Shown: in pieces, positions 14,597 through 21,915 of the stretch
Position numbering within the stretch: the stretch's first letter is position 1
Layout of the letters: each line of letters opens with the position of its first letter
Source: Candidatus Omnitrophota bacterium
Lineage (GTDB): Bacteria > Omnitrophota > Gorgyraeia > Velamenicoccales > Velamenicoccaceae
Reading direction: 5' to 3'
Assembly: GCA_003451585.1 (NCBI GenBank)
Contig: DMEU01000006.1
Coordinates: 25,031 to 58,045, forward strand
Length of the DNA: 33,015 nt
Notes under the pieces: generated by a model
Databases searched by the model: none
The model's input: only the letters and a program-made list of their open reading frames with translations
Told to the model about the DNA's origin: nothing
Translations under genes and position numbers: made by a program

Positions 14597-15041
14597 GATC
14601 TTAAGCCGCGTCTTTAAGAGACGCAAAAAGCCAAGGCATAAGCCTAAACGTAAGCGCCTTAAAAAGGCCCCTGTCAAAAAAACCGTAAGAAGGAAGAAGC
14701 TCCCTTCCCGCAAAAAAGTCACATTAAAGAAGAGGCCTAAGGTTGCACGCAGGCCCAAAAAAGCTGTTCTCAAAAAACCGCAAGTAAGGGCCATCGAGGC
14801 AGGTTTGATAACGCATTATTTTCCAAAGGTCAACGCGGCTGTGATAAAATTAAAAAAACCTTTGCATATCAGCGAACCTCTGTGGATCAAAGGAAGAGTA
14901 ACCGACTTTAAACAGACTGTAGGCTCCATGCAAATAGACAGAAAGCCGATAGAAAAAGCGCGCGCAGGCCAGGAGATAGGCCTTGAGGTCTTCCGCGAAG
15001 TCAGGCCGGGAGATAAAGTTTTTAAATTGAGCCATAATTAG
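14580..15041 (+). CDS. EF-Tu-domain-II-like protein with a histone-H1-like Lys/Arg tail
   Basis: A 153-residue protein in two contrasting halves. Of the first 66 residues, 34 are Lys or Arg, broken by Pro and Ala (RRKKPRHKPKRKRLKKAP and similar), as in histone-H1-like or nucleic-acid-binding tails. The second half (from about AGLITHYFPKVNAAVIKL) reads GLITHYFPK..AAVIKLKKPLHISEPLWIKG and ends REVRPGDKVFKL. This is the beta-barrel pattern of small 'translation elongation factor-like' proteins resembling EF-Tu domain II. The only plausible start is GTG at 14580, which overlaps the end of osmC by 17 nt and has a weak ribosome site, so the N-terminus is uncertain. Function unknown; binding to RNA or the ribosome is a reasonable guess. 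Confidence 0.7.
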   Translation: MLNLFKILSRVFKRRKKPRHKPKRKRLKKAPVKKTVRRKKLPSRKKVTLKKRPKVARRPKKAVLKKPQVRAIEAGLITHYFPKVNAAVIKLKKPLHISEPLWIKGRVTDFKQTVGSMQIDRKPIEKARAGQEIGLEVFREVRPGDKVFKLSHN

Positions 15042-15054
15042 TATTTTTACCTTT

Positions 15055-15097
15055 TTCCGATCCCGCATCGGAAGAAAATCCCGATGCGGGATCGGAA
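15055..15097. repeat. perfect 17-bp inverted repeat between two small genes
   Basis: The arms 15055-15071 and 15081-15097 are exact reverse complements (core GATCCCGCATC / GATGCGGGATC) around a 9-nt loop. No T-run follows on either strand in the right place, so it is not a standard terminator. It sits 28 nt before the zinc-ribbon gene and may be a dispersed palindrome or an operator. Confidence 0.8.
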
Positions 15098-15124
15098 GCT
15101 ACAGGTTGAAAGGGGCGGCATAGC

Positions 15125-15436
15125 ATGGCAAATCATTTTTTCCGTATAGCCCGTGAGATGGACTACGACGAGGTGTCAAAACACTTATTAATCGTCGGAG
15201 AGTTGACGGGTGATTGCTTTTCCTGCCGCGAAGTGGGCATCAATTATACCAGGGAAAAATACTGCCCTCAGTGCAAGACGGATTTCAAATATATATCTTA
15301 CAGGAAGGCCGCAGACGCCATAACGACCGGCGCGATAGCCAGGATATGCACAAGGCGGCCTGACCTCGTATATGTAGAATACAAAGACATAAAAGAAATA
15401 GCCGACCGCCAAAAGGTAAAAAATATTTTCAAATGA
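15125..15436 (+). CDS. small zinc-ribbon-like protein of unknown function
   Basis: A 103-residue protein with two Cys-x2-Cys knuckles, CFSC near residue 36 and CPQC near residue 52, spaced 14 residues apart like a zinc ribbon. No signal peptide and no membrane segment. I do not recognise the family. The ribosome site GAAAGGGGCGGC lies just before the ATG. The stop codon overlaps the next ATG (ATGA), so it is translationally coupled to a DUF3108-like envelope protein. Confidence 0.72.
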   Translation: MANHFFRIAREMDYDEVSKHLLIVGELTGDCFSCREVGINYTREKYCPQCKTDFKYISYRKAADAITTGAIARICTRRPDLVYVEYKDIKEIADRQKVKNIFK

Positions 15437-16200
15437 AAGAGACAATTAAATATATTTTTCTTATACTTCTGCTTGTTTTTGTTTCCCTGCGAATTAAGAT
15501 TGCCGGATGTCAGGTGCCCGAAAGGGCCGGTAATGAGAGGACGCCGGCAGTGTATCAAGAGTCTGCTTTGCCGAAAAATGCCTTTCCGGATGGCGAGCGC
15601 ATAAAATTCGGTGTTTATTCTACTGCGATAAAGGTAGGTTCGGGGGAGCTTTATTATAAAGGCGTATCGGCCGTTGACGGCAAAAAAGCGCAGGAAATAG
15701 CGTTTAAAGTCGCCACTTTCTCCGTAACCGATGAAGATAAGATATTCGGCACGCTTGATTTCGGTTCTCCATTGAAGGTGGAAAGAAAGGTCCGGGTCTT
15801 TGGCAGGGATGAGGTTATCTCCGAAGTATACGCCAGTGACAGGCGCTCGGTAACGATATCTAAAAGTGTCGACGGAAAAGCGCCTGAAACGCTGGAAATA
15901 AAGACCGCCTATGAGTTGAACAACGTACTTTTACTGCTTTATAATCTTAGGAACGACCAGGGTTTAAAGGTCGGCAAGAGTTACAAGATCACCCTTCCTA
16001 CTCAAAACTTCGAGCTCTTTGTCAAGGATATCCGCAGGTTAAAGACCCCCTTAGGCACATTTAAAGCTTTTTATCTTGAGAGCAAGCCCGCAAAATACAG
16101 GATATGGCTTAGCCCGGAACCCGGCCGTCTGCCTTTAAGGATACAGGGCCTGGTGGCAGGAGGCATGCTCTATCTTGTAGCCACAGAAGTCTCAAAATAG
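15433..16200 (+). CDS. DUF3108-like exported protein, possibly a lipoprotein
   Basis: The 255-residue protein has a hydrophobic N-terminus (residues 7-19) followed by IAGC at 23-26, which fits a lipobox. The Arg and Lys between the hydrophobic core and the Cys are unusual, so a plain signal anchor is an alternative. The body has the DUF3108 pattern: GERIKFGVYSTAIKVGSGEL near the start, LLYNLRN in the middle, and PAKYRIWLSPEPGRLPLRIQ near the end. Members are envelope proteins of unknown function. It begins inside the stop of the zinc-ribbon gene (ATGA overlap). Confidence 0.78.
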   Translation: MKETIKYIFLILLLVFVSLRIKIAGCQVPERAGNERTPAVYQESALPKNAFPDGERIKFGVYSTAIKVGSGELYYKGVSAVDGKKAQEIAFKVATFSVTDEDKIFGTLDFGSPLKVERKVRVFGRDEVISEVYASDRRSVTISKSVDGKAPETLEIKTAYELNNVLLLLYNLRNDQGLKVGKSYKITLPTQNFELFVKDIRRLKTPLGTFKAFYLESKPAKYRIWLSPEPGRLPLRIQGLVAGGMLYLVATEVSK

Positions 16201-16246
16201 CTGCCAAAATCCGGCCTTTTTCCCACCCCTAAATTCATCAAAGTTG

Positions 16247-16275
16247 TTGCTACAAATGATGTTTTGTGTTAATAT
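16247..16275 (+). promoter_or_regulatory. promoter of the lipid-glycan operon, immediately before the ATG
   Basis: TTGCTA (16247-16252), a 17-nt spacer and TAATAT (16270-16275). The start site would fall near 16282, and the ATG is at 16284, with no Shine-Dalgarno. This is the third promoter in the window with this geometry. Confidence 0.55.
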
Positions 16276-16283
16276 ATCGCCTT

Positions 16284-17411
16284 ATGGCTAGTGGAAAAAG
16301 AGTACTGATTTTGTACATAACCGAGAGTTCGGGCCATCATAGCGCGGCAAGGGCTATCAAGAAGGCCATAGAGCTAAGAGAGCCTGAAAGCCGGGTTCAA
16401 TGCGTTAACGCGTTTCGGTATGCCTTTCCCTTCCTTGAACGGATAATCCACACACTATATTTGATAGTCATCAAGAGGGTCCCGAAGATTTGGGAGAAGA
16501 TGTATGACAACCCAAAGCTCGTAGGACGCACTCAGATCATAAAGAAATGGATACACGCTTTAGCCATAAGGCGCATACACACCTTAATTGACCATTTCAA
16601 GCCAGATGTTGTAGTCTGCACCCAGGCGTTCCCATGCGGTATCGTAGCTGCCTACAAAAAGAAGAATACGCGGTATTCCGGCATCCCGCTTATCGGGGTC
16701 CTTACGGATTTTGCCCCTCACGCATTCTGGGTCTACGATAATGTGGATTATTATGTGGCGCATATCCCCGAGAGCCGGGATATGCTTATAGAAAAAGGAG
16801 TGCCTCAGGAGAAGATAAAAGTATTCGGCATACCGATAGACCCGAAATTTTCTTTATCCCAGGACCGCGGCGAACTCCTGGCGAACTACGGCCTAAAAGA
16901 AGGCATCCCTGTCATCATGATAATGGGCGGAGGCCGCGGCCTTGGCCCCATAAAAGACCTGCTGTATGAACTCGACCTTTCAAAAAGAGAATTCCAGGTC
17001 ATTGTGGTCTGCGGCATGAATAAAAAGCTATTCGACTGGATACACCATACGCGTTTTAAGAACAGGATCCTGGCGTTCCGGTTCACCGATCAGATAGAGC
17101 ACCTTATGAGCATGGCAAACCTTATCATTACAAAGCCCGGGGGCATTACTACCGCCGAGGCCCTCGCTAAAAAGCTGCGAATAATAATATTAAACCCTAT
17201 CCCCGGCCAGGAGGCCCGCAATACCGATTTCTTGACGAAGAGAGGGGCCGCTATAAAGATAGAGAGGCCGGGTGAGGTATTGGCCGCGGTAGACAAGATG
17301 CTTAATCTCTCCGTCCTGCAAAGAGGCGTTGTTTCCATTTTAGATAATATCAATCCGCTTTCCAGGCCTGCATCTTCGTTGGAGATCGCCGACTTCGTTT
17401 TAAATCTATGA
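16284..17411 (+). CDS. GT28-type glycolipid glycosyltransferase (MGDG synthase / UgtP-like)
   Basis: The protein is 375 residues from the ATG at 16284; a GTG at 16266 in the same frame would overlap the -10 element and is less likely. The N-terminal ITESSGHHSAARAIKKAI is the MGDG-synthase/UgtP glycine-histidine motif. GVLTDFAPHAFWVYDNVDYY follows, and the C-terminal half carries GGGRGLGPI and LIITKPGGITTAEALAK, the MurG/GT28 donor-binding region. Such enzymes transfer a sugar to diacylglycerol or a related lipid at the inner membrane face. It overlaps the acyltransferase gene by four bases and leads a run of lipid and glycan genes. Confidence 0.88.
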   Translation: MASGKRVLILYITESSGHHSAARAIKKAIELREPESRVQCVNAFRYAFPFLERIIHTLYLIVIKRVPKIWEKMYDNPKLVGRTQIIKKWIHALAIRRIHTLIDHFKPDVVVCTQAFPCGIVAAYKKKNTRYSGIPLIGVLTDFAPHAFWVYDNVDYYVAHIPESRDMLIEKGVPQEKIKVFGIPIDPKFSLSQDRGELLANYGLKEGIPVIMIMGGGRGLGPIKDLLYELDLSKREFQVIVVCGMNKKLFDWIHHTRFKNRILAFRFTDQIEHLMSMANLIITKPGGITTAEALAKKLRIIILNPIPGQEARNTDFLTKRGAAIKIERPGEVLAAVDKMLNLSVLQRGVVSILDNINPLSRPASSLEIADFVLNL

Positions 17412-18250
17412 TCGCATACTGGCTTTATAAATTCTGTTATCTTTTAGCTGTATTGCTTCCGTTGAATATGGCATATGGGGTAGCCGTATTTCTATCAACA
17501 TTGAAGTTTTACCTGTCGCCGCGCGACAGGAAGGCCGTGTTCGCTAACTTAAGAAAGATACTTCCTGACGCCGGACAAAAACAGGTTCATTCCTGCGCCA
17601 AAGAGGTTTTTATAAATTTTGGTAAATATTTGATTGAGTTTTTCAGGGTGTCATATTTAAAAAAAGAGGATTTCGGCTCGTATGTTAAGATCGAAGGCAT
17701 AGAACACATAGAAGAGGCCTTAAAAAGAGGCAAGGGCGCCATCATCCTTTCAGCGCATGTTGGAAATTGGGAATTAGGCGGTATCTTTATGTCGCTTCTG
17801 GGGTATCCGATGTTCGCGGTCGCTTTGCCGCACAGGCATAAAAAAGTCAATGAGCTCTTTAATTACCAGCGTGAAAGGCTCGGCGTAGTCGTCGTGCCTT
17901 CTTTGGGTGTGGCCCTGCGCCGTATATTCGACGCGCTTAAAAAAAACCAGCTTGTGGCGCTGGTTGGAGACAGGGATTTCGCCAACGGCGGCAAAAAGAT
18001 GAGTTTTTTGGGCGCGACAAAAGTGATCCCGCGCGGGCCGGCTGTCCTTGCCAAGCGCACAGGCGCCTCTATCGTGCCCGGGTTTATGATACGCCAGCCG
18101 GATGACTCGCATATACTTAGATTTTTACCGCCCATATCCACTGAAGGGACGGAATCTTCCATTATGGAAGAATACGCCAGGGCCATAGAAGATATCGTGC
18201 GGCAGTATCCGGCGCAGTGGCTGATGTTTAGAAAGTTCTGGGAAGAATGA
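17408..18250 (+). CDS. LpxL/HtrB-family lysophospholipid acyltransferase
   Basis: The 280-residue protein has a hydrophobic N-terminus (about residues 8-30) that should anchor it in the inner membrane. The catalytic His-x4-Glu is in SAHVGNWELG (His117, Glu122). LVGDRDFANGGKKMSFLGA and IPRGPAVLAKRTGASIVPGF are typical of lipid A late acyltransferases. It should use acyl-ACP to acylate lipid A or, given its glycolipid-synthase neighbour, another glycolipid. ATGA overlaps at both ends place it firmly in the operon. Confidence 0.92.
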   Translation: MIAYWLYKFCYLLAVLLPLNMAYGVAVFLSTLKFYLSPRDRKAVFANLRKILPDAGQKQVHSCAKEVFINFGKYLIEFFRVSYLKKEDFGSYVKIEGIEHIEEALKRGKGAIILSAHVGNWELGGIFMSLLGYPMFAVALPHRHKKVNELFNYQRERLGVVVVPSLGVALRRIFDALKKNQLVALVGDRDFANGGKKMSFLGATKVIPRGPAVLAKRTGASIVPGFMIRQPDDSHILRFLPPISTEGTESSIMEEYARAIEDIVRQYPAQWLMFRKFWEE

Positions 18251-18903
18251 GATTAGTCTGCCTCATACCGTCGTTTAATGAAGAAAAGACCATAGGCTGG
18301 TTAGTAAAGGCCGTGTGCAAGCTCGGCTATGACGCATTGGTCATAGATGACGGCTCAAGCGACAAGACGGCTCAGCTTGCCCATGAGAGCGGCGCCGAGG
18401 TCATAATAAACGAGCATAACCTGGGAAAGGGCGCCTCGCTTAGAAAGGCCTTCGGCATACTTACAAATAAGGATTACGACGCGGTCATTATTATGGATGG
18501 CGACGGACAGCACCTGCCGGAAGATACAGCGCAATTCGTGGACTGCTATAGAGAAAAAAAGCCCGGTATTATTGTCGGCAACCGCATGCATAAGGCAAAA
18601 GGGATGCCGCTAGTACGCTGGCTTACAAATAAGACCATGTCTTTCATAATTTCCGTTATGTGCAGACAATTTGTGCCTGACACCCAATGCGGCTTTCGCC
18701 TGGTGGACATGAGGGTCCTAAAGGCGATAAACCTTTCCACGGAGAAGTTCGAGATAGAATCAGAAATGCTTTTAGAGGCGTCAAAGCACGGCTTTAAGAT
18801 ACTGTCTGTGCCGATAAAAACGGTATACGAGGGCCAATACAGCGCCATCCATCCGGTAAAAGACACCGTCCGGTTCTTCAAGTTCGTATTTAAAAAACGA
18901 TGA
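18247..18903 (+). CDS. family 2 glycosyltransferase (dolichyl-phosphate-mannose-synthase-like)
   Basis: A 218-residue GT2 enzyme: LIPSFNEEKTIGWLV, ALVIDDGSSDKTAQLA, NLGKGASLRKAFG, the DxD-like DGDGQHLPED, and the DTQCGFRLVD acceptor-side motif. It has no added transmembrane domain. The closest shape is DPM1-like enzymes that transfer a sugar from a nucleotide to a polyprenyl phosphate. It shares four bases with the acyltransferase and four with the flippase. Confidence 0.92.
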   Translation: MRLVCLIPSFNEEKTIGWLVKAVCKLGYDALVIDDGSSDKTAQLAHESGAEVIINEHNLGKGASLRKAFGILTNKDYDAVIIMDGDGQHLPEDTAQFVDCYREKKPGIIVGNRMHKAKGMPLVRWLTNKTMSFIISVMCRQFVPDTQCGFRLVDMRVLKAINLSTEKFEIESEMLLEASKHGFKILSVPIKTVYEGQYSAIHPVKDTVRFFKFVFKKR

Positions 18904-20159
18904 AAAAATTCTTTGGGCGTATATTCGGTGAGGTATTCTTCAGGCATAGCGCCGTAATTTTTGCCTCGAGCATTTTTACCAATATCGCCAACCTTGTTTT
19001 TTGGCTATACATGGTCAGAAAGCTCTCGCCGGAGGATTACGGTTCTTTTAATTCGCTCATCTCCGTCATGATGCTGTTTTCAGTGCCTCTTGGGATACTG
19101 CAGACGGTCATCACGCGGTATGTTTCAAAATTCATGGCGCACGACAGGCAAGACGACGTAAGGTCTTTGGTCTTTTATTTTTCAAAGGCCCTTATGGCCT
19201 TTGTCCTCGTAGTATTGGCCGTGCTTGTCCTCTTCGGCAGGCAGGTCTCGCTTTTTTTACAGATGCAAAACGCTGGATTGATATACTTGATCGGCTTCGG
19301 CCTGGTCTTTACTTCCTTGTCGGCTATCGCAATGGGGTCGCTTTACGGCCTGCAAAAGTTTAACGACATAGCGTCGAATATCGTCATTACAGGCTTGACC
19401 AAGCTTGTGGCGGGGTTTTCACTGGTAGCATTGGGATTTAGGGTAGCAGGCGCGATATTGGGCTTCATTGCTTCTTTTGCCGCGTCGTTCGCCTTTGCTT
19501 TAGCGCAACTTCCGTCCTGGTTGAAACGCCCTTTTCCCGCCCGATCCGAAAACCTTTTGGACAAGAAAGATATTTTCAAATATTTTATCCCTGCCGGCCT
19601 GTCGATGCTCAGTTTATTCCTGCTGACCAATGCGGACATCATACTGGTGAAACACTATTTTACGCCGCTGGAGGCGGGTTATTACTCGGTGGCGCAGATG
19701 GTAGGCAAGATCGTCTTATTTGTTCCGGGCGCCATAGGCGTCGTCATGTTCCCTAAAATAGTTGAAAACCACGCGAAAAACATGGATACGATCGCGGTAT
19801 TAAAACGCTGCCTGTCCGCGGTGGGGGTGCTCTGCGGCATCGCCACTGTTCTTTCACTGCTCTTTCCTGAGACGATACTTAAGATTTTAACGGGGCACAG
19901 CCACCCGCAGGCGCTTTCCTTAGTCAAGTTCTTCGCCCTGAGCATGTCTTTTTTTGCCCTGGTAAATATTTTGGCCCTATACCACTTGTCTTTACATAAC
20001 ATGAAGTACATCATTCTATTGTGCGTCGTTTCTTTGTCCCAGGTAGCGGCTATATGCTTGTTCCATTCAACGCTGGACCAGGTGCTGTCTATATTATTCA
20101 TCAGTTCGGCATTTTTGCTTGCCTCGGGCCTTTGGCTCGCTAAAAAGGAAAAAGTTTGA
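18900..20159 (+). CDS. polysaccharide flippase (Wzx/MATE-like, MOP superfamily)
   Basis: A 419-residue, strongly hydrophobic protein with about 12 predicted membrane segments. It opens with FGEVFFRHSAVIFASSIF and has FWLYMVRKLSPEDYGSFNSL, the hallmark of Wzx-type lipid-linked oligosaccharide flippases. The later block LSMLSLFLLTNADIILVKHY is also typical. It should move a lipid-linked glycan across the inner membrane. It sits between two GT2 genes with four-base overlaps (ATGA and TTGA). Confidence 0.9.
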   Translation: MKKFFGRIFGEVFFRHSAVIFASSIFTNIANLVFWLYMVRKLSPEDYGSFNSLISVMMLFSVPLGILQTVITRYVSKFMAHDRQDDVRSLVFYFSKALMAFVLVVLAVLVLFGRQVSLFLQMQNAGLIYLIGFGLVFTSLSAIAMGSLYGLQKFNDIASNIVITGLTKLVAGFSLVALGFRVAGAILGFIASFAASFAFALAQLPSWLKRPFPARSENLLDKKDIFKYFIPAGLSMLSLFLLTNADIILVKHYFTPLEAGYYSVAQMVGKIVLFVPGAIGVVMFPKIVENHAKNMDTIAVLKRCLSAVGVLCGIATVLSLLFPETILKILTGHSHPQALSLVKFFALSMSFFALVNILALYHLSLHNMKYIILLCVVSLSQVAAICLFHSTLDQVLSILFISSAFLLASGLWLAKKEKV

Positions 20160-20950
20160 AGAACTTAGACGGCAAAGTCTCAGTCATAATCCCGGCTTAT
20201 AACGAAGGCAGGGTGATCTTTGACAGCCTCAACGAGACTATACGGACCTTTAATGATTTCGGCTGTGATTACGAGATCATCCTTATCGATGACGGCTCAA
20301 AAGATAATACACTGGCGCAGGCCTTAAAGGCCGCCAAGGAGTGCCCGCGGATTAAAGTAAAACGTAATCTCGTCAATTACGGTAAAGGACGCGCTTTAAA
20401 AAAGGCATTTCGTTATACCACCGGTGATTATGTGGTCTTTCTCGATGCCGACCTGGATCTGCATCCGGCTCAGGCGCAGACCTTATTTGATATTTTAAAG
20501 CTCGATAGTGCCGATGTGGTAATAGGGTCAAAGATGCACCCTAATTCCCAGGTGGAGTATCCATTCTCAAGGAAGGTGATAAGTTTTATATATTATCTGA
20601 TCATCAAGATACTTTTCGGCCTGCCTATTCATGACACCCAGACGGGCCTGAAGCTCTTTAAAAGAGAGGTGCTAAAGGATGTGCTTCCGCGCATCGTGGT
20701 AAAAAAATTCGCTCTTGACCTTGAAATACTGGCAAATATCCACAGGCTCGGTTTTAAGATAGCCGAGGCGCCTATAGTATTAAAGCAGAACCGCCCCTTC
20801 GGGAGGTTGGGCTTAAAGGCCATGGTTCAGACCGGCTGGGATACACTGGCTATATTTTACAGGATGTATATCCTGCGTTATTACGATAAAACCACCGTAG
20901 AAAGTATGGACATCAGTCATTCTAAGGCGCGCAGCGCCGAAGAATCTTAA
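20156..20950 (+). CDS. family 2 glycosyltransferase
   Basis: A 264-residue GT2 of the DPM1/GtrB-like type: VSVIIPAYNEGRVIFDSL, IILIDDGSKDNT, NYGKGRALKKAF, VVFLDADLDLHP and HDTQTGLKLFKREVL. The start is TTG at 20156 inside the flippase stop (TTGA), with AAAAAGGAAAAAG as a possible ribosome site. It probably loads a sugar onto a lipid carrier or extends the glycan moved by the neighbouring flippase. Confidence 0.92.
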   Translation: MKNLDGKVSVIIPAYNEGRVIFDSLNETIRTFNDFGCDYEIILIDDGSKDNTLAQALKAAKECPRIKVKRNLVNYGKGRALKKAFRYTTGDYVVFLDADLDLHPAQAQTLFDILKLDSADVVIGSKMHPNSQVEYPFSRKVISFIYYLIIKILFGLPIHDTQTGLKLFKREVLKDVLPRIVVKKFALDLEILANIHRLGFKIAEAPIVLKQNRPFGRLGLKAMVQTGWDTLAIFYRMYILRYYDKTTVESMDISHSKARSAEES

Positions 20951-20955
20951 AAATT

Positions 20956-21912
20956 ATGAAAGTCTCAATCATAATAGCTGTTAAGGCCGATAATCCAAAT
21001 TTAAGAGAGTGCCTGCAAAAGGTGGCTAAGATCCATTACGAGGATTATGAAGTCCTTGTAATGCCGGACCAAATATTTCAATATGAGCATGAAAAAGCGC
21101 GCGTCATACCCACCGGCCCATGCCTTCCTGCGAAAAAGAGGGACATCGCGGCAAAAGAGGCAAAAGGTGAAATATTAGCCTTTCTGGATGATGACGCCTA
21201 TCCTTCGGAAGGGTGGTTGTCCGCGGCAGTAAAGAATTTTGACGATCCCAAGGTGGCCGCGGTAGGGGGGCCGGCTGTAACCCCGCCTACCGAGGACCTC
21301 GCTAGGCGCGCGAGCGGCTATGTATACGAGTCGTATCTGGTCAGCGGAACTTTCAGGTACCGCTACGTGAAGGGCAAAAGGAGATTTGTCGATGATTATC
21401 CATCGTGCAACCTACTTGTCCGTAAGGACATTTTTGAAGAGGCAGGCGGGTTTAAGACGGTATTCTGGCCGGGGGAAGATACGTTCCTTTGCCTTGAGAT
21501 AACCAAGCGCTTAAAGAAAAAGATCGCCTACGACCCGGACGCGCTCGTCTTTCATCACCGCAGGCCATTGTTTTTGCCCCACTTAAAGCAGATATTGAAT
21601 TACGGCCTGCACAGGGGGTATTTTGTAAAGCGGTATCCGGAGACCTCCCTGCGGTGGCAGTATTTTGTTCCGTCATTGCTCTTTCTTTGGTTTTCAATAG
21701 GATTATCCATCTCATTGTTCAATTTTAAGTTTTCTCTTATCTACATCGTTTCTATTTTAATTTACGCCTTTTTGATCTACATCTCATCGCGCGTGGAAAG
21801 AGATATGAAAATGACGCGCGTAGTAGCGCTCGGCATATCCCTGACGCATATGACCTACGGCCTGTACTTCTTGCTCGGCCTCGTAACAACAAAATTGAAA
21901 GAAGAGGAATAG
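20956..21912 (+). CDS. family 2 glycosyltransferase with C-terminal membrane segments
   Basis: The 318-residue protein has a GT2 N-terminal domain: VSIIIAVKADNPNLRECLQK, the DDD-type ILAFLDDDAYPSEGWL, and GGFKTVFWPGEDTFLCLEI. It ends with two or three hydrophobic helices from about residue 235 (FVPSLLFLWFSIGLSISLF, IYIVSILIYAFLIYISS), so it should be membrane-bound on the cytoplasmic side. It starts 5 nt after the previous GT2. Confidence 0.9.
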   Translation: MKVSIIIAVKADNPNLRECLQKVAKIHYEDYEVLVMPDQIFQYEHEKARVIPTGPCLPAKKRDIAAKEAKGEILAFLDDDAYPSEGWLSAAVKNFDDPKVAAVGGPAVTPPTEDLARRASGYVYESYLVSGTFRYRYVKGKRRFVDDYPSCNLLVRKDIFEEAGGFKTVFWPGEDTFLCLEITKRLKKKIAYDPDALVFHHRRPLFLPHLKQILNYGLHRGYFVKRYPETSLRWQYFVPSLLFLWFSIGLSISLFNFKFSLIYIVSILIYAFLIYISSRVERDMKMTRVVALGISLTHMTYGLYFLLGLVTTKLKEEE

Positions 21913-21915
21913 ATT

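Noticed and set aside
15055..15097. Palindrome as an intrinsic terminator of the Lys-rich gene
   Set aside because: No T-run follows the stem on the + strand, and the minus-strand flank is A-rich.
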